Source: Nitriliruptoraceae bacterium
GTDB lineage: Bacteria; Actinomycetota; Nitriliruptoria; Nitriliruptorales; Nitriliruptoraceae
Reading direction: 5' to 3'
DNA length: 5,718 nt
Assembly (NCBI GenBank): GCA_007120565.1
Contig: SKNK01000129.1
Location: forward strand, 1-5,718
Shown in pieces: positions 1-5,515 of the stretch. Every line of letters starts with the position of its first letter. Within the stretch, counting starts at the first letter, position 1. The notes under the pieces are model-generated. The model searched no databases. It was not told the DNA's origin and worked only from the letters and a program-made list of their open reading frames with translations. Position numbers and translations under genes: made by a program.

Positions 1-288
1 TACCACGTCGACCGCCTCGCTGACGACCATGCCAACGCGCGGCGGTTGGCGGAACGGCTCGCTGAGGCCGTGCCCGGCAGCGTCGATCCCTCCGAGGTGG
101 CGACCAACATCGTGTACGTGGGGACGGGGGAGCGCCCCGCCGAAGAGGCCGTGAGGCAAGCGAAGGGTTCGGGGGTGCTGCTCGGCGCCATGGGGCCCCA
201 CCTGTTGCGGCTGGTCACCCACCTCGATGTCGACACGGCGGCCTGCGACCGCGCTGCCGACGTGCTGACCACGGCCCTGGGACGCTGA
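1..288 (+). CDS. Threonine aldolase / beta-eliminating lyase family protein, C-terminal part (5' end outside window)
   Basis: The frame is open from base 1 to a TGA at 286-288, giving the last 95 residues. Threonine aldolases are PLP enzymes that cleave L-threonine or L-allo-threonine to glycine and acetaldehyde. The tail carries what I recognise as the family's C-terminal domain: an RLADDHANARRLAE helix near the start, then PSEVATNIVYV, where the TNIV strand is characteristic, then a GVLLGAMGPHLLRLVTHLDV segment that resembles the closing strand and helix of this family. The PLP lysine and the rest of the active site lie upstream, outside the window, so activity cannot be judged. An internal TTG at 46 is not a real start because the aldolase-like sequence continues before it. 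The gene converges on aroF, leaving a 72-base gap. Another fold-type I PLP enzyme is possible but less likely. Confidence 0.82.
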   Translation, partial: YHVDRLADDHANARRLAERLAEAVPGSVDPSEVATNIVYVGTGERPAEEAVRQAKGSGVLLGAMGPHLLRLVTHLDVDTAACDRAADVLTTALGR

Positions 289-335
289 CCGGTCCGCGGC
301 AGCGATCCTGGGCCTACGCCGTGGGACAACACGTC

Positions 336-362
336 GAGGCGCCCCCGGGTCAGGGCGGCCTC
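336..362. terminator. Candidate bidirectional terminator hairpin between convergent genes
   Basis: GAGGC-GCCC (336-344) can pair with GGGC-G-GCCTC (353-362), giving nine base pairs with one bulged G and an 8-base loop. It lies in the gap between the converging aldolase and aroF genes and overlaps the first bases of the aroF stop codon. There is no T-run on either strand, as is common in high-GC genomes, so termination is inferred from stem strength and position only. Confidence 0.4.
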
Positions 363-1446
363 AGGCGCTCGCGGAACGCCCCCAGGCGCCAGGGCGGCGG
401 ACCTCGTCGACGGTGGCGACCTCGCGATCTGCGGCACGGGCGAACCGCAGGATCGTCTCGCGCAGGTGGATGATGTCCTCCTGCAGCAACGCCTGCGGGC
501 CGTCGCACAGCGCCATCTCGGGCCGCGGATGCACGTCAACGATCAGGCCGTCGGCGCCGACGGCTATGGCTGCCTTGATCAGCGGCATCACCAACTCGCG
601 TTTGCCTCCGGAGTGTGACGGGTCGATGATCACCGGCAGGTGGGTCAACGACTGGGCGACCGGAACCGCGGACACGTCCAGCGTGAACCGCGTCGACGGT
701 TCGTAGGTCCGGATGCCTCGTTCGCAGAGCACGACCTGCAGGTTGCCGGTGTGGGCGATGTACTCGGCGGCCATGATCCACTCGTCGACCGTGGCGTTGA
801 GGCCGCGCTTGAGCAACACGGGCTTGCCTGACATGCCCACTTCCTTGAGCAGCTGGAAGTTCTGCATGTTGCGTGCCCCGACCTGCAGCATGTCGGCCTT
901 GGCCGCGACGGTGTCCACGTCGGCGGTGGTGACCACCTCGGTCACGAAGGGCAAGCCGATGTCGCGAGCGACACTGTGCAGGATGTCGAGCCCGGCCTCA
1001 CCGAGCCCTTGGAACGCGTAAGGGGACGTGCGCGGCTTGTACGCGCCACCGCGCAGGATCGTGGCACCTGCCTCGCGTGCCATCTCGCAGGCGGCGGCGG
1101 TCTGTTCCTCGCTCTCGACCGCGCAGGGCCCAGCGATCAGCGTTACCGAGTCGCGACCGATCGAGGTCGGCCCGACCGTGACCGTCGACGGACGAGGGTG
1201 GGTCTCGTTGCTGACCAGCTTGTAGGGCTTACTGACCCGGATCACGTCCTCGACGCCGGGGAACGCGTGGAGCGGAAGCTCGGCGAAGTGGGTCAGGTCC
1301 CCGACCAGGCCGATGATGGTCTGGTTCCTGCCGCGCGATACGAAGGCGTCACCGCCGACGTCCGAGATGGCTTTGACGACCTTGTCGATGTCGGTTCCGG
1401 AAGCGGTTCCACGCATGACCACGACCATCGTGGTGTCCTCTCTCAT
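361..1446 (-). CDS. aroF: 3-deoxy-7-phosphoheptulonate (DAHP) synthase, type I-beta, with N-terminal ferredoxin-like regulatory domain
   Basis: This cytosolic enzyme condenses phosphoenolpyruvate and erythrose 4-phosphate to DAHP, the entry step of the shikimate pathway. With the start at 1446 it has 361 residues. Residues 7-77 (MVVVMRG to KPYKLVS) match the ferredoxin-like domain of Thermotoga-type enzymes, which mediates feedback inhibition by Tyr/Phe. The TIM-barrel follows, with GPCAVES (106-112), RGGAYKPRTSPYAFQG (132-147), QVGARNMQNF (188-197), KRG (213-215), CERGIRT (241-247) and DPSHSGG (275-281). Expected metal ligands are Cys108, His278, Asp304 and Asp315; position 304 is Glu in Thermotoga maritima. 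The chosen ATG has a strong GGGAGGTG Shine-Dalgarno nine bases upstream. A second ATG at 1428 aligns with the usual family N-terminus (M-[IV]-V-V) and has a weaker GAGAGGA, so a 355-residue product is a real alternative. An ATG at 1578 would swallow the attenuator and is rejected. A leader peptide and hairpin upstream suggest attenuation. Confidence 0.96.
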   Translation of the reverse strand: MREDTTMVVVMRGTASGTDIDKVVKAISDVGGDAFVSRGRNQTIIGLVGDLTHFAELPLHAFPGVEDVIRVSKPYKLVSNETHPRPSTVTVGPTSIGRDSVTLIAGPCAVESEEQTAAACEMAREAGATILRGGAYKPRTSPYAFQGLGEAGLDILHSVARDIGLPFVTEVVTTADVDTVAAKADMLQVGARNMQNFQLLKEVGMSGKPVLLKRGLNATVDEWIMAAEYIAHTGNLQVVLCERGIRTYEPSTRFTLDVSAVPVAQSLTHLPVIIDPSHSGGKRELVMPLIKAAIAVGADGLIVDVHPRPEMALCDGPQALLQEDIIHLRETILRFARAADREVATVDEVRRPGAWGRSASA

Positions 1447-1490
1447 CGCGTGCCCACCTCCCTCGACGACCTGTACCCCCCGGAACATGT

Positions 1491-1517
1491 CAGCCCCGGG
1501 AGCAGGTCCCGGGGCTG
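1491..1517 (-). terminator. Attenuator hairpin in the aroF leader
   Basis: On the transcribed strand CAGCCCCGGGA (1517-1507) and TCCCGGGGCTG (1501-1491) form a perfect 11-bp stem closed by a 5-base loop. It begins 20 bases after the stop of the aromatic-rich leader ORF and ends 44 bases before the aroF ATG, which is where an attenuator's terminator would sit. No U-run follows, so the stem could instead cause Rho-assisted pausing or act on translation. The 3' arm can alternatively pair with CAGCCCGGAG (1571-1562) inside the leader ORF, with two single-base bulges, giving mutually exclusive structures. Confidence 0.65.
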
Positions 1518-1537
1518 CGAGCTTCGTCTGGTGTATG

Positions 1538-1636
1538 TCAGCAGATGATGACGCGCTCGACCTCCGGGCTGGTCCCATACCAGGCCGTAAAGGCGCCCGT
1601 AAAGGCGAAGGAGCCGAAGGCGGTCGCGGTCATCAT
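1538..1636 (-). CDS. Aromatic-amino-acid-rich leader peptide (aroF attenuation leader)
   Basis: A 32-codon ORF upstream of aroF, in a different frame from it, starts ATGATG and ends TGA at 1540-1538. It contains Phe at 7, 10, 12 and 16, Trp19 and Tyr20: six aromatics in fourteen consecutive codons, then an unremarkable tail ending V-I-I-C. The downstream gene makes precursors of exactly these three amino acids, and a strong hairpin follows the stop. The expected logic is that a shortage of charged tRNA-Phe, Trp or Tyr stalls the ribosome in the cluster and lets aroF be transcribed, while smooth translation lets the hairpin form. Two of the four Phe codons are TTT, which should be rare in such a GC-rich genome. 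No Shine-Dalgarno is visible, but a TACGCT box ends seven bases before the ATG, so the mRNA is probably leaderless. The second ATG (1633) is an alternative start. Similar attenuation is known for amino acid operons of actinobacteria, including an aromatic gene leader in Corynebacterium. Confidence 0.75.
   Translation of the reverse strand: MMTATAFGSFAFTGAFTAWYGTSPEVERVIIC
1585..1607 (-). repeat. Tandem 12-base repeat inside the leader ORF
   Basis: On the + strand CCGTAAAGGCG occurs at 1585-1595 and again at 1597-1607, a perfect 11-base match with a 12-base (four-codon) period. On the coding strand it encodes A-F-T-G followed by A-F-T-A, so each copy supplies one TTT Phe codon. Confidence 0.85.
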
Positions 1637-1643
1637 GAGCGGG

Positions 1644-1649
1644 AGCGTA
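1644..1649 (-). promoter_or_regulatory. Predicted -10 box of the aro leader/aroF promoter
   Basis: TACGCT (1649-1644, TANNNT type) is followed by seven bases and then the leader ATG at 1636, placing the expected transcription start on the A of that ATG. No convincing -35 hexamer is seen at 17-18 bases upstream (CGTGCA or GCGTGC). Confidence 0.55.
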
Positions 1650-1660
1650 GCATGCGCCCT

Positions 1661-1675
1661 GTGCGCTGCACGCAC
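1661..1675. promoter_or_regulatory. Short inverted repeat over the -35 region of the aro promoter
   Basis: GTGCG (1661-1665) and CGCAC (1671-1675) flank a 5-base centre. Relative to the predicted start at 1636 it covers about -25 to -39, a usual site for a repressor. Five-base arms of this composition arise easily by chance in GC-rich DNA, so this is only a weak operator candidate. Confidence 0.2.
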
Positions 1676-1772
1676 CGCACGAAGGATCCGAGCGGCCACA
1701 CCGGGTCCATCAGGGCTGTGCGCCAGCCGCGTCGGGTTGCCGACCTTGGGGAGGGGTAGCCACCGCGGGTAC

Positions 1773-1778
1773 TAGGAT
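1773..1778 (+). promoter_or_regulatory. Predicted -10 box upstream of the zinc-ribbon membrane protein gene
   Basis: TAGGAT fits the actinobacterial TANNAT -10 consensus and stands out in a very GC-rich gap. The expected start near 1785 would give a leader of about 105 bases before the GTG at 1890, or would lie just before a possible small ORF beginning at 1792. No -35 at proper spacing is evident. Confidence 0.45.
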
Positions 1779-1791
1779 CGACCGCCTGCGG

Positions 1792-1893
1792 TTGCCTCGT
1801 GGGTGGGTCGTCCGGGACGGGGGCCGCGACCAGCAGATCGAGGATCCGCCGGTGACGGTCGGTGAAGGACATGAGGAGCGCACGCCGGTGTGA
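1792..1893 (+). CDS. Possible small ORF overlapping the next gene's start by four bases (uncertain)
   Basis: A TTG at 1792 opens a 33-codon frame ending in TGA at 1891-1893, so stop and next start share GTGA (1890-1893), the overlap typical of translationally coupled genes. My hand count gives GC of about 85%, 48% and 79% at codon positions 1, 2 and 3, a coding-like dip at position 2. The product is hydrophilic (GWVVRDGGRDQQIEDPP in the middle) and I recognise no family. It lies 13 bases after a TAGGAT box and has no good Shine-Dalgarno. Against it are the TTG start, the short length, and the fact that the codon-aligned opposite strand is also open (ATG at 1872, running to 1633), giving the same position-2 dip. 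It may only be a 5' leader. Confidence 0.25.
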   Translation: MPRGWVVRDGGRDQQIEDPPVTVGEGHEERTPV

Positions 1894-2795
1894 GTGACGA
1901 GACGACCGAACTGCCGGCCGCGGTGCGATCCGACCGCGACCTGGCGCCCGAGCGGGCGCGGGTCTGTCCTGCCTGTGGGGCGTTCAACGTCACCGAACGG
2001 GAGATCTGCCGCCTCTGCGCCGCCGATCTGCTCTCCGGGCATCCCCTGCCGTGGCCGCATCCCGATCCGGACCCCGAGGTCGCCGCAGAGCATCTGGGGG
2101 AGCGACCCCATCCACGTCGCTGGCTCTTCGCCGCCGCCGCCGTGCTGGTCGTCATCGGGGCGCTGCTGCTCGGCATGGTGATCGCCGAGCTCGGACCCTT
2201 CGCCGACGGACCTTCGGTGCCGGACGCCGATTTCTCCGCCGAGGTCTACGCCTCCGACGCCTCCGACCTCGCACTCAGCGACATCGCGACGATGACCACA
2301 CGGCCGCCCGAGGACGGTCGCACCTTCGTGGCTGCTCGCATGGTCGACGACGCGCCGGAGACCGCCTGGCGGTCGGATGAACTTCAGGAGCAACTCGTCA
2401 GCGACGACCCCCTGGAGATCATCGACCTGTTCCTCGTCCAACCCGCCTGGGTGGAGGAGATCCGGATCCGCAACGGCGACCAGTTCGATCTTCAGGCGTA
2501 CGAGGAAGAGGGACGACCGCGTCAGGTGCGCATCACCTTCGACGGGGGGAAGAGCTACCTGCTCAACCTGCTCGATGAGGGTCGTGGGCAGCAGTCGATC
2601 GAACTGCCGGAGCCTCACCTGACGACGATGGTGCGGCTCGAGGTGGTCGACGTGTTCCCTGGCAGCCAGAGCGACGGCGTCGCGATCTCCGACCTGGAGC
2701 TGCGAGGCTGGGAGGCGACCGCCGAGGACGCTCACCTCGCCGAGGAACGCGCGGACGCCGTCCCTGCAACCGCGCCGCGGGTCCGCAACGGGTGA
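1890..2795 (+). CDS. Zinc-ribbon, single-pass membrane protein with outer discoidin-like (NADase-type glycan-binding) domain
   Basis: The 301-residue product has three parts. First is a short zinc ribbon, CPACG (26-30) with CRLC (40-43), whose two CxxC knuckles are about ten residues apart. A proline-rich linker leads to RRW and one hydrophobic helix at about 79-99. Then comes an outer domain from about 117 to 276, with DDAPETAW (153-160), IDLFLVQPAWVEEIRIRNG, GRPRQVRITFDGG, a Gln-rich strand and GVAISDLELRGW. That order matches the F5/8-type jelly-roll called the NADase-type glycan-binding domain, which is known from actinobacterial zinc-ribbon proteins. The positive RR before the helix and no earlier hydrophobic signal suggest the N-terminus inside and the C-terminal domain outside. 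The GTG start is supported by GAGGAG at 1873-1878, eleven bases upstream, and no earlier in-frame start is seen. The ligand is unknown; binding wall sugar is inferred from the family. The gene converges on the PASTA kinase with a 41-base gap. Confidence 0.9.
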   Translation: MSDETTELPAAVRSDRDLAPERARVCPACGAFNVTEREICRLCAADLLSGHPLPWPHPDPDPEVAAEHLGERPHPRRWLFAAAAVLVVIGALLLGMVIAELGPFADGPSVPDADFSAEVYASDASDLALSDIATMTTRPPEDGRTFVAARMVDDAPETAWRSDELQEQLVSDDPLEIIDLFLVQPAWVEEIRIRNGDQFDLQAYEEEGRPRQVRITFDGGKSYLLNLLDEGRGQQSIELPEPHLTTMVRLEVVDVFPGSQSDGVAISDLELRGWEATAEDAHLAEERADAVPATAPRVRNG

Positions 2796-2796
2796 A

Positions 2797-2810
2797 CGGC
2801 GCACCCGCCG
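2797..2810. terminator. Weak hairpin between convergent genes
   Basis: CGGCG (2797-2801) and CGCCG (2806-2810) form a 5-bp stem with a 4-base loop two bases after the membrane protein's stop. It is the only compact hairpin I see in the 41-base gap and has no T-run, so its role as a shared terminator is doubtful. Confidence 0.22.
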
Positions 2811-2836
2811 CGACGCCACCTCCTCGCTGCTGCGGT

Positions 2837-4909
2837 TCAGCGCTCGTAGGCGAACACGGTGATCGTCTCCCCGGGTAGTCGTTCGGACCCTGGGGAGGGG
2901 TTCTGGTCGAGGACGCGCCCCGGCTGGATGAGTGAACCGATACCGCCGCGCCAGTCGACCTCGACGACGAACCCGAGCCCTTCGAGCGTGACGATCGCAT
3001 CGTCGACGTGCTCGTTGCGGACCGAAGGCACCTCGATCGGTGCTGGACCTTCGGAGACCACCACCTCGACGGTGCTGCCGGGGAGCAGTGCTTCGTCGGT
3101 GCCCGGTTCGTGGGAGATGATGTGTCCCGCGGGGATGGAGTCGTGGTGCTGTCGCCCCACCACCTCGAGTTCCAGACCGAGTTCCTGCAGGGCCGAGGTA
3201 GCTTGGCTGGCATCCTCGCCGGTCAGGTCGGGCACCGCGATCGGTTCCGGACCGTCACTGACGGTGACCAGCACCGAGCTGGCCTCGTCTGCCAGCGTGC
3301 CGGCCTCGGGGTCGACCTCGATGACCTCGCCTTCGGCGACCTCGTCATCGTGACGAGAGGCGAGCTCGACCTCGAAGCCGAGGCCAGTGAGCTCCTCCAC
3401 CGCCTCGGCTTGCGACCATCCACGGACGTCGGTGATCTCGACCTGGCGCGGGCCGGCAGAGATGACCAGCACCACGTCGCTGCCTCGGCGCGCCTCGCCG
3501 ATGGGGTCCTGGTCGATCACCGCGCCCTCGGGAACCTCGAGATCGTGCCGGCTCTCGGCGACCTCCGGGCGGAACCCCTCCTCGATCAGGCGGTCGGCTG
3601 CCGCGTCCTGCATCTCGCCCTGGACGTCGGGGACCGGCAACACCGGCGCGATCATCCGATCCCACAGCAGGTACCCGCCGACCCCGGAAGCCAGGATCAA
3701 CCCGAGGATCACCAGCGCGGCGGTCCACCCGGGACTGCGGCGCCAGACCCCGACGATGTCGGTGTCGTAGGCGTCGTCCTCGGCGTACTCCTCGTCCTCC
3801 TCGGAGAGGTCCTCGTCGCCGTGGTCCTCGTAGCTCTCCGCGTCATGGTCGTCGTCCGCGTCGTCCAGGTCGTTGGGATGCCACACGTGCTGGGTCGCGG
3901 TGCGCTCCACCGGGTCGAGGGAACCCTCCTGGTCCGGGTCGGGATCGTCCCAGAGCCGATCGTGGCCGCCGATCACATCGGTCGGGGATGCCACGGCAGC
4001 TGCCCCGGCTGCTCGGGCCGTGCGGTCGTAGGGGACGCCGGTATCGAGTTCCATCGGCGGCGCGACCTCGGGTACGGCGACGCCGAGAGCACGTGCCAGG
4101 TCGTCGCCGGTCGGGTACCGCGTTCCCCGGTCGATGGCCGTCGCCCACCGCACCACGTCGTCGACCCCTGCCGGGATCCCCTCGACGAACGACGATGGGG
4201 CAGGCACGGTGTGGGTCGTGTGCCGCATCGCCGTGGCGAACGCGGTGTCCGCCGAGTGTGGCGGTGCACCCGTCAGGCACTCGAACAGGATCACCCCCAG
4301 CGCGTAGACATCGGCTCGGGGGTCGAGCCGGTCGCCTTCGACCGCCTCGGGGGCGAGGTAGTGAGGGGAGCCGATCAGCACGTCGGTGCCGAAGGTCGCG
4401 TTCGCGCTGGCGATCGCCCGTGCCAGACCGAAGTCGGTGATCCGGACGATCCCGTCGCGACCGAGGAGCAGGTTCTCGGGTTTGACGTCCCGGTGGACCA
4501 TGCCGGCGGCGTGCGCCGCACCGAGCCCCCGCGCCACCGGGATCAGGACGCCTGCGGCCTCCTCCGGACTGAGCTGCCCATGCTCGCGCAGTAGCTGGCG
4601 CAGTGTTGGTCCTTCGACCAACTGCAGGACGAGGTAGGCGCCCTCGGGGGTCTCACCCCAGTCGTGCACGGCGACGACGTTGGGGTGCGAGAGGGCGGCT
4701 GCGGCTCGGGCCTCGCGGCGGAACCGGTCGAGGAAGGCGTGGTCGTCCGCCAGGTGCGGATGCAGGATCTTGACGGCGACCTGGCGGTCGAGCACCTCGT
4801 CGTGCGCTCGGTAGACCGTGGCCATACCGCCACGACCGAGCTCGCTGAGCAGGACATAGCGGCCGCCGACCTGGGGCGGGGTCGTTGGCGATGACGGGGT
4901 CTCGGACAC
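2837..4909 (-). CDS. Stk1/PknB-type serine/threonine protein kinase with four PASTA domains
   Basis: This is a 690-residue membrane kinase. The cytoplasmic kinase domain (about 18-275) has all catalytic elements: glycine loop GRGGMATVY (25-33), VAVK Lys47, helix-C Glu66, HRDVKPEN (139-146), DFG (159-161) and APE (186-188). Thr172 and Thr175 in the activation loop are candidate autophosphorylation sites. After an Ala-rich linker comes a strikingly acidic stretch (346-384), then one membrane helix (about 395-416). Four outer PASTA repeats follow at about 425-488, 489-556, 557-624 and 625-690; this module binds peptidoglycan fragments or lipid II in PknB-family kinases. The length is normal for the family. 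The start is GTG; a TACCAT box ending seven bases upstream suggests a leaderless mRNA, and no Shine-Dalgarno is seen. The usual pknB neighbours (penicillin-binding protein, FtsW/RodA, FHA proteins, phosphatase) are absent. Proximity to a DAHP synthase points rather to a PknL-like position, so I give no symbol. Confidence 0.96.
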   Translation of the reverse strand: MSETPSSPTTPPQVGGRYVLLSELGRGGMATVYRAHDEVLDRQVAVKILHPHLADDHAFLDRFRREARAAAALSHPNVVAVHDWGETPEGAYLVLQLVEGPTLRQLLREHGQLSPEEAAGVLIPVARGLGAAHAAGMVHRDVKPENLLLGRDGIVRITDFGLARAIASANATFGTDVLIGSPHYLAPEAVEGDRLDPRADVYALGVILFECLTGAPPHSADTAFATAMRHTTHTVPAPSSFVEGIPAGVDDVVRWATAIDRGTRYPTGDDLARALGVAVPEVAPPMELDTGVPYDRTARAAGAAAVASPTDVIGGHDRLWDDPDPDQEGSLDPVERTATQHVWHPNDLDDADDDHDAESYEDHGDEDLSEEDEEYAEDDAYDTDIVGVWRRSPGWTAALVILGLILASGVGGYLLWDRMIAPVLPVPDVQGEMQDAAADRLIEEGFRPEVAESRHDLEVPEGAVIDQDPIGEARRGSDVVLVISAGPRQVEITDVRGWSQAEAVEELTGLGFEVELASRHDDEVAEGEVIEVDPEAGTLADEASSVLVTVSDGPEPIAVPDLTGEDASQATSALQELGLELEVVGRQHHDSIPAGHIISHEPGTDEALLPGSTVEVVVSEGPAPIEVPSVRNEHVDDAIVTLEGLGFVVEVDWRGGIGSLIQPGRVLDQNPSPGSERLPGETITVFAYER

Positions 4910-4916
4910 GACGCCG

Positions 4917-4922
4917 ATGGTA
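4917..4922 (-). promoter_or_regulatory. Predicted -10 box of the PASTA kinase gene
   Basis: TACCAT (4922-4917) ends seven bases before the GTG start at 4909, so transcription should begin at the start codon. A short inverted repeat, GCGAG/CTCGC (4924-4928, 4933-4937), lies just upstream and could be an operator or a weak terminator for the preceding lipoprotein gene. A -35 is not recognisable. Confidence 0.55.
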
Positions 4923-4977
4923 CGCGAGGCCTCTCGCCGCGTAGCTCAGCCGTCACGCCCGTCCGGCACCCGCCTCG

Positions 4978-5508
4978 TCAGTGGCTGTGGGTGTTGAGAC
5001 GCTGACGCAGGATGTCGATCTCGTCCCCGAGGACGGCGATGCTGCCGCGGATCTCATCGATGGCTCCGCGCAGTTCCGCGATGGCGCCGCGCAACTCGGT
5101 GTCCGTGGCCTCGAGATCCTGGGCGAGGGTGGCTCGCGACGCGGCGCCGGCTTCGACATCCCCTTCGATGCTGCTGAGGGTGTCGGAGAGTTCGGCGAAG
5201 CGTCCATCGATGTCGCTCAGGTGCTCCTCGAGCCGTGCATCAAGTCGTTCCTCGAGCCGTTCGTCGAGGGATCGGCTGAGTTCTTCCTCGATCTCGTCGG
5301 GCTCCACGGCACCGTCGACCGCCGTCTCCAGTGCACGGACCCGCGAGGCCAGTTCCGCCTCGGCTTCGTGACGCTCGGTGAGGCGCTCCTGGAGACGTTC
5401 TACCTCGGCGTTGAGGTCTTCCTCCTCCGAGCCGCAGGCGGCCAACACGAGGAGGGCCATCGCCAGCAGGGCGGTGACGCGGAGGAGGGATCGTGGCGTG
5501 CTGTCCAT
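4978..5508 (-). CDS. Coiled-coil lipoprotein, function unknown
   Basis: With an ATG at 5508 the product is 176 residues. Residues 1-25 form a lipoprotein signal: Arg6 and Arg10, a hydrophobic core (about 11-22) and the lipobox L-A-A-C with Cys25 as the lipidation site, followed by an acidic G-S-E-E-E-D. The rest is hydrophilic with heptad spacing of Leu/Ile/Val throughout, rich in Glu, Arg, Ala and Leu, with only a few Gly/Pro breaks (PDE near 66, EAGAAS near 115). Near the C-terminus are regular heptads ELRGAIA, ELRGAID, EIRGSIA. This predicts a long membrane-anchored coiled coil outside the cell. I recognise no named family; a spacer or scaffold tied to the wall is a guess. An in-frame GTG at 5544 would add 12 residues, but the signal peptide and a TACCCT box seven bases before 5508 favour the ATG. 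The kinase gene follows 68 bases downstream on the same strand with its own promoter candidate, so co-transcription is possible but not required. Confidence 0.87.
   Translation of the reverse strand: MDSTPRSLLRVTALLAMALLVLAACGSEEEDLNAEVERLQERLTERHEAEAELASRVRALETAVDGAVEPDEIEEELSRSLDERLEERLDARLEEHLSDIDGRFAELSDTLSSIEGDVEAGAASRATLAQDLEATDTELRGAIAELRGAIDEIRGSIAVLGDEIDILRQRLNTHSH
5037..5099 (-). repeat. Three tandem 21-base repeats in the lipoprotein gene
   Basis: On the + strand, units starting CGATGCTGCCGCG (5037), CGATGGCTCCGCG (5058) and CGATGGCGCCGCG (5079) recur every 21 bases. On the coding strand each unit is one seven-residue heptad (ELRGAIA, ELRGAID, EIRGSIA), suggesting the coiled coil grew by heptad duplication. 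Confidence 0.75.
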
Positions 5509-5515
5509 GCGGCTC

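Noticed and set aside
976..1548. 190-codon open frame on the + strand opposite aroF
   Set aside because: It is antisense to conserved DAHP synthase motifs with no recognisable domain.
1447..1578. N-terminal extension of aroF from an ATG at 1578 (405 residues)
   Set aside because: The added residues are low-complexity and unlike the family, the start lacks a good ribosome site, and the extension would run through the attenuator hairpin and part of the leader ORF. Starts at 1446 or 1428 fit the family.
1710..2819. 369-codon open frame on the minus strand opposite the zinc-ribbon gene
   Set aside because: The + strand frame has recognisable CxxC knuckles, a membrane helix and a discoidin-like domain; the minus frame is Arg/Gly/Val-rich shadow sequence.
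3008..4594. 528-codon open frame on the + strand opposite the kinase
   Set aside because: It is antisense to an unmistakable kinase/PASTA gene, its product resembles no family, and long antisense frames are expected in GC-rich coding DNA.
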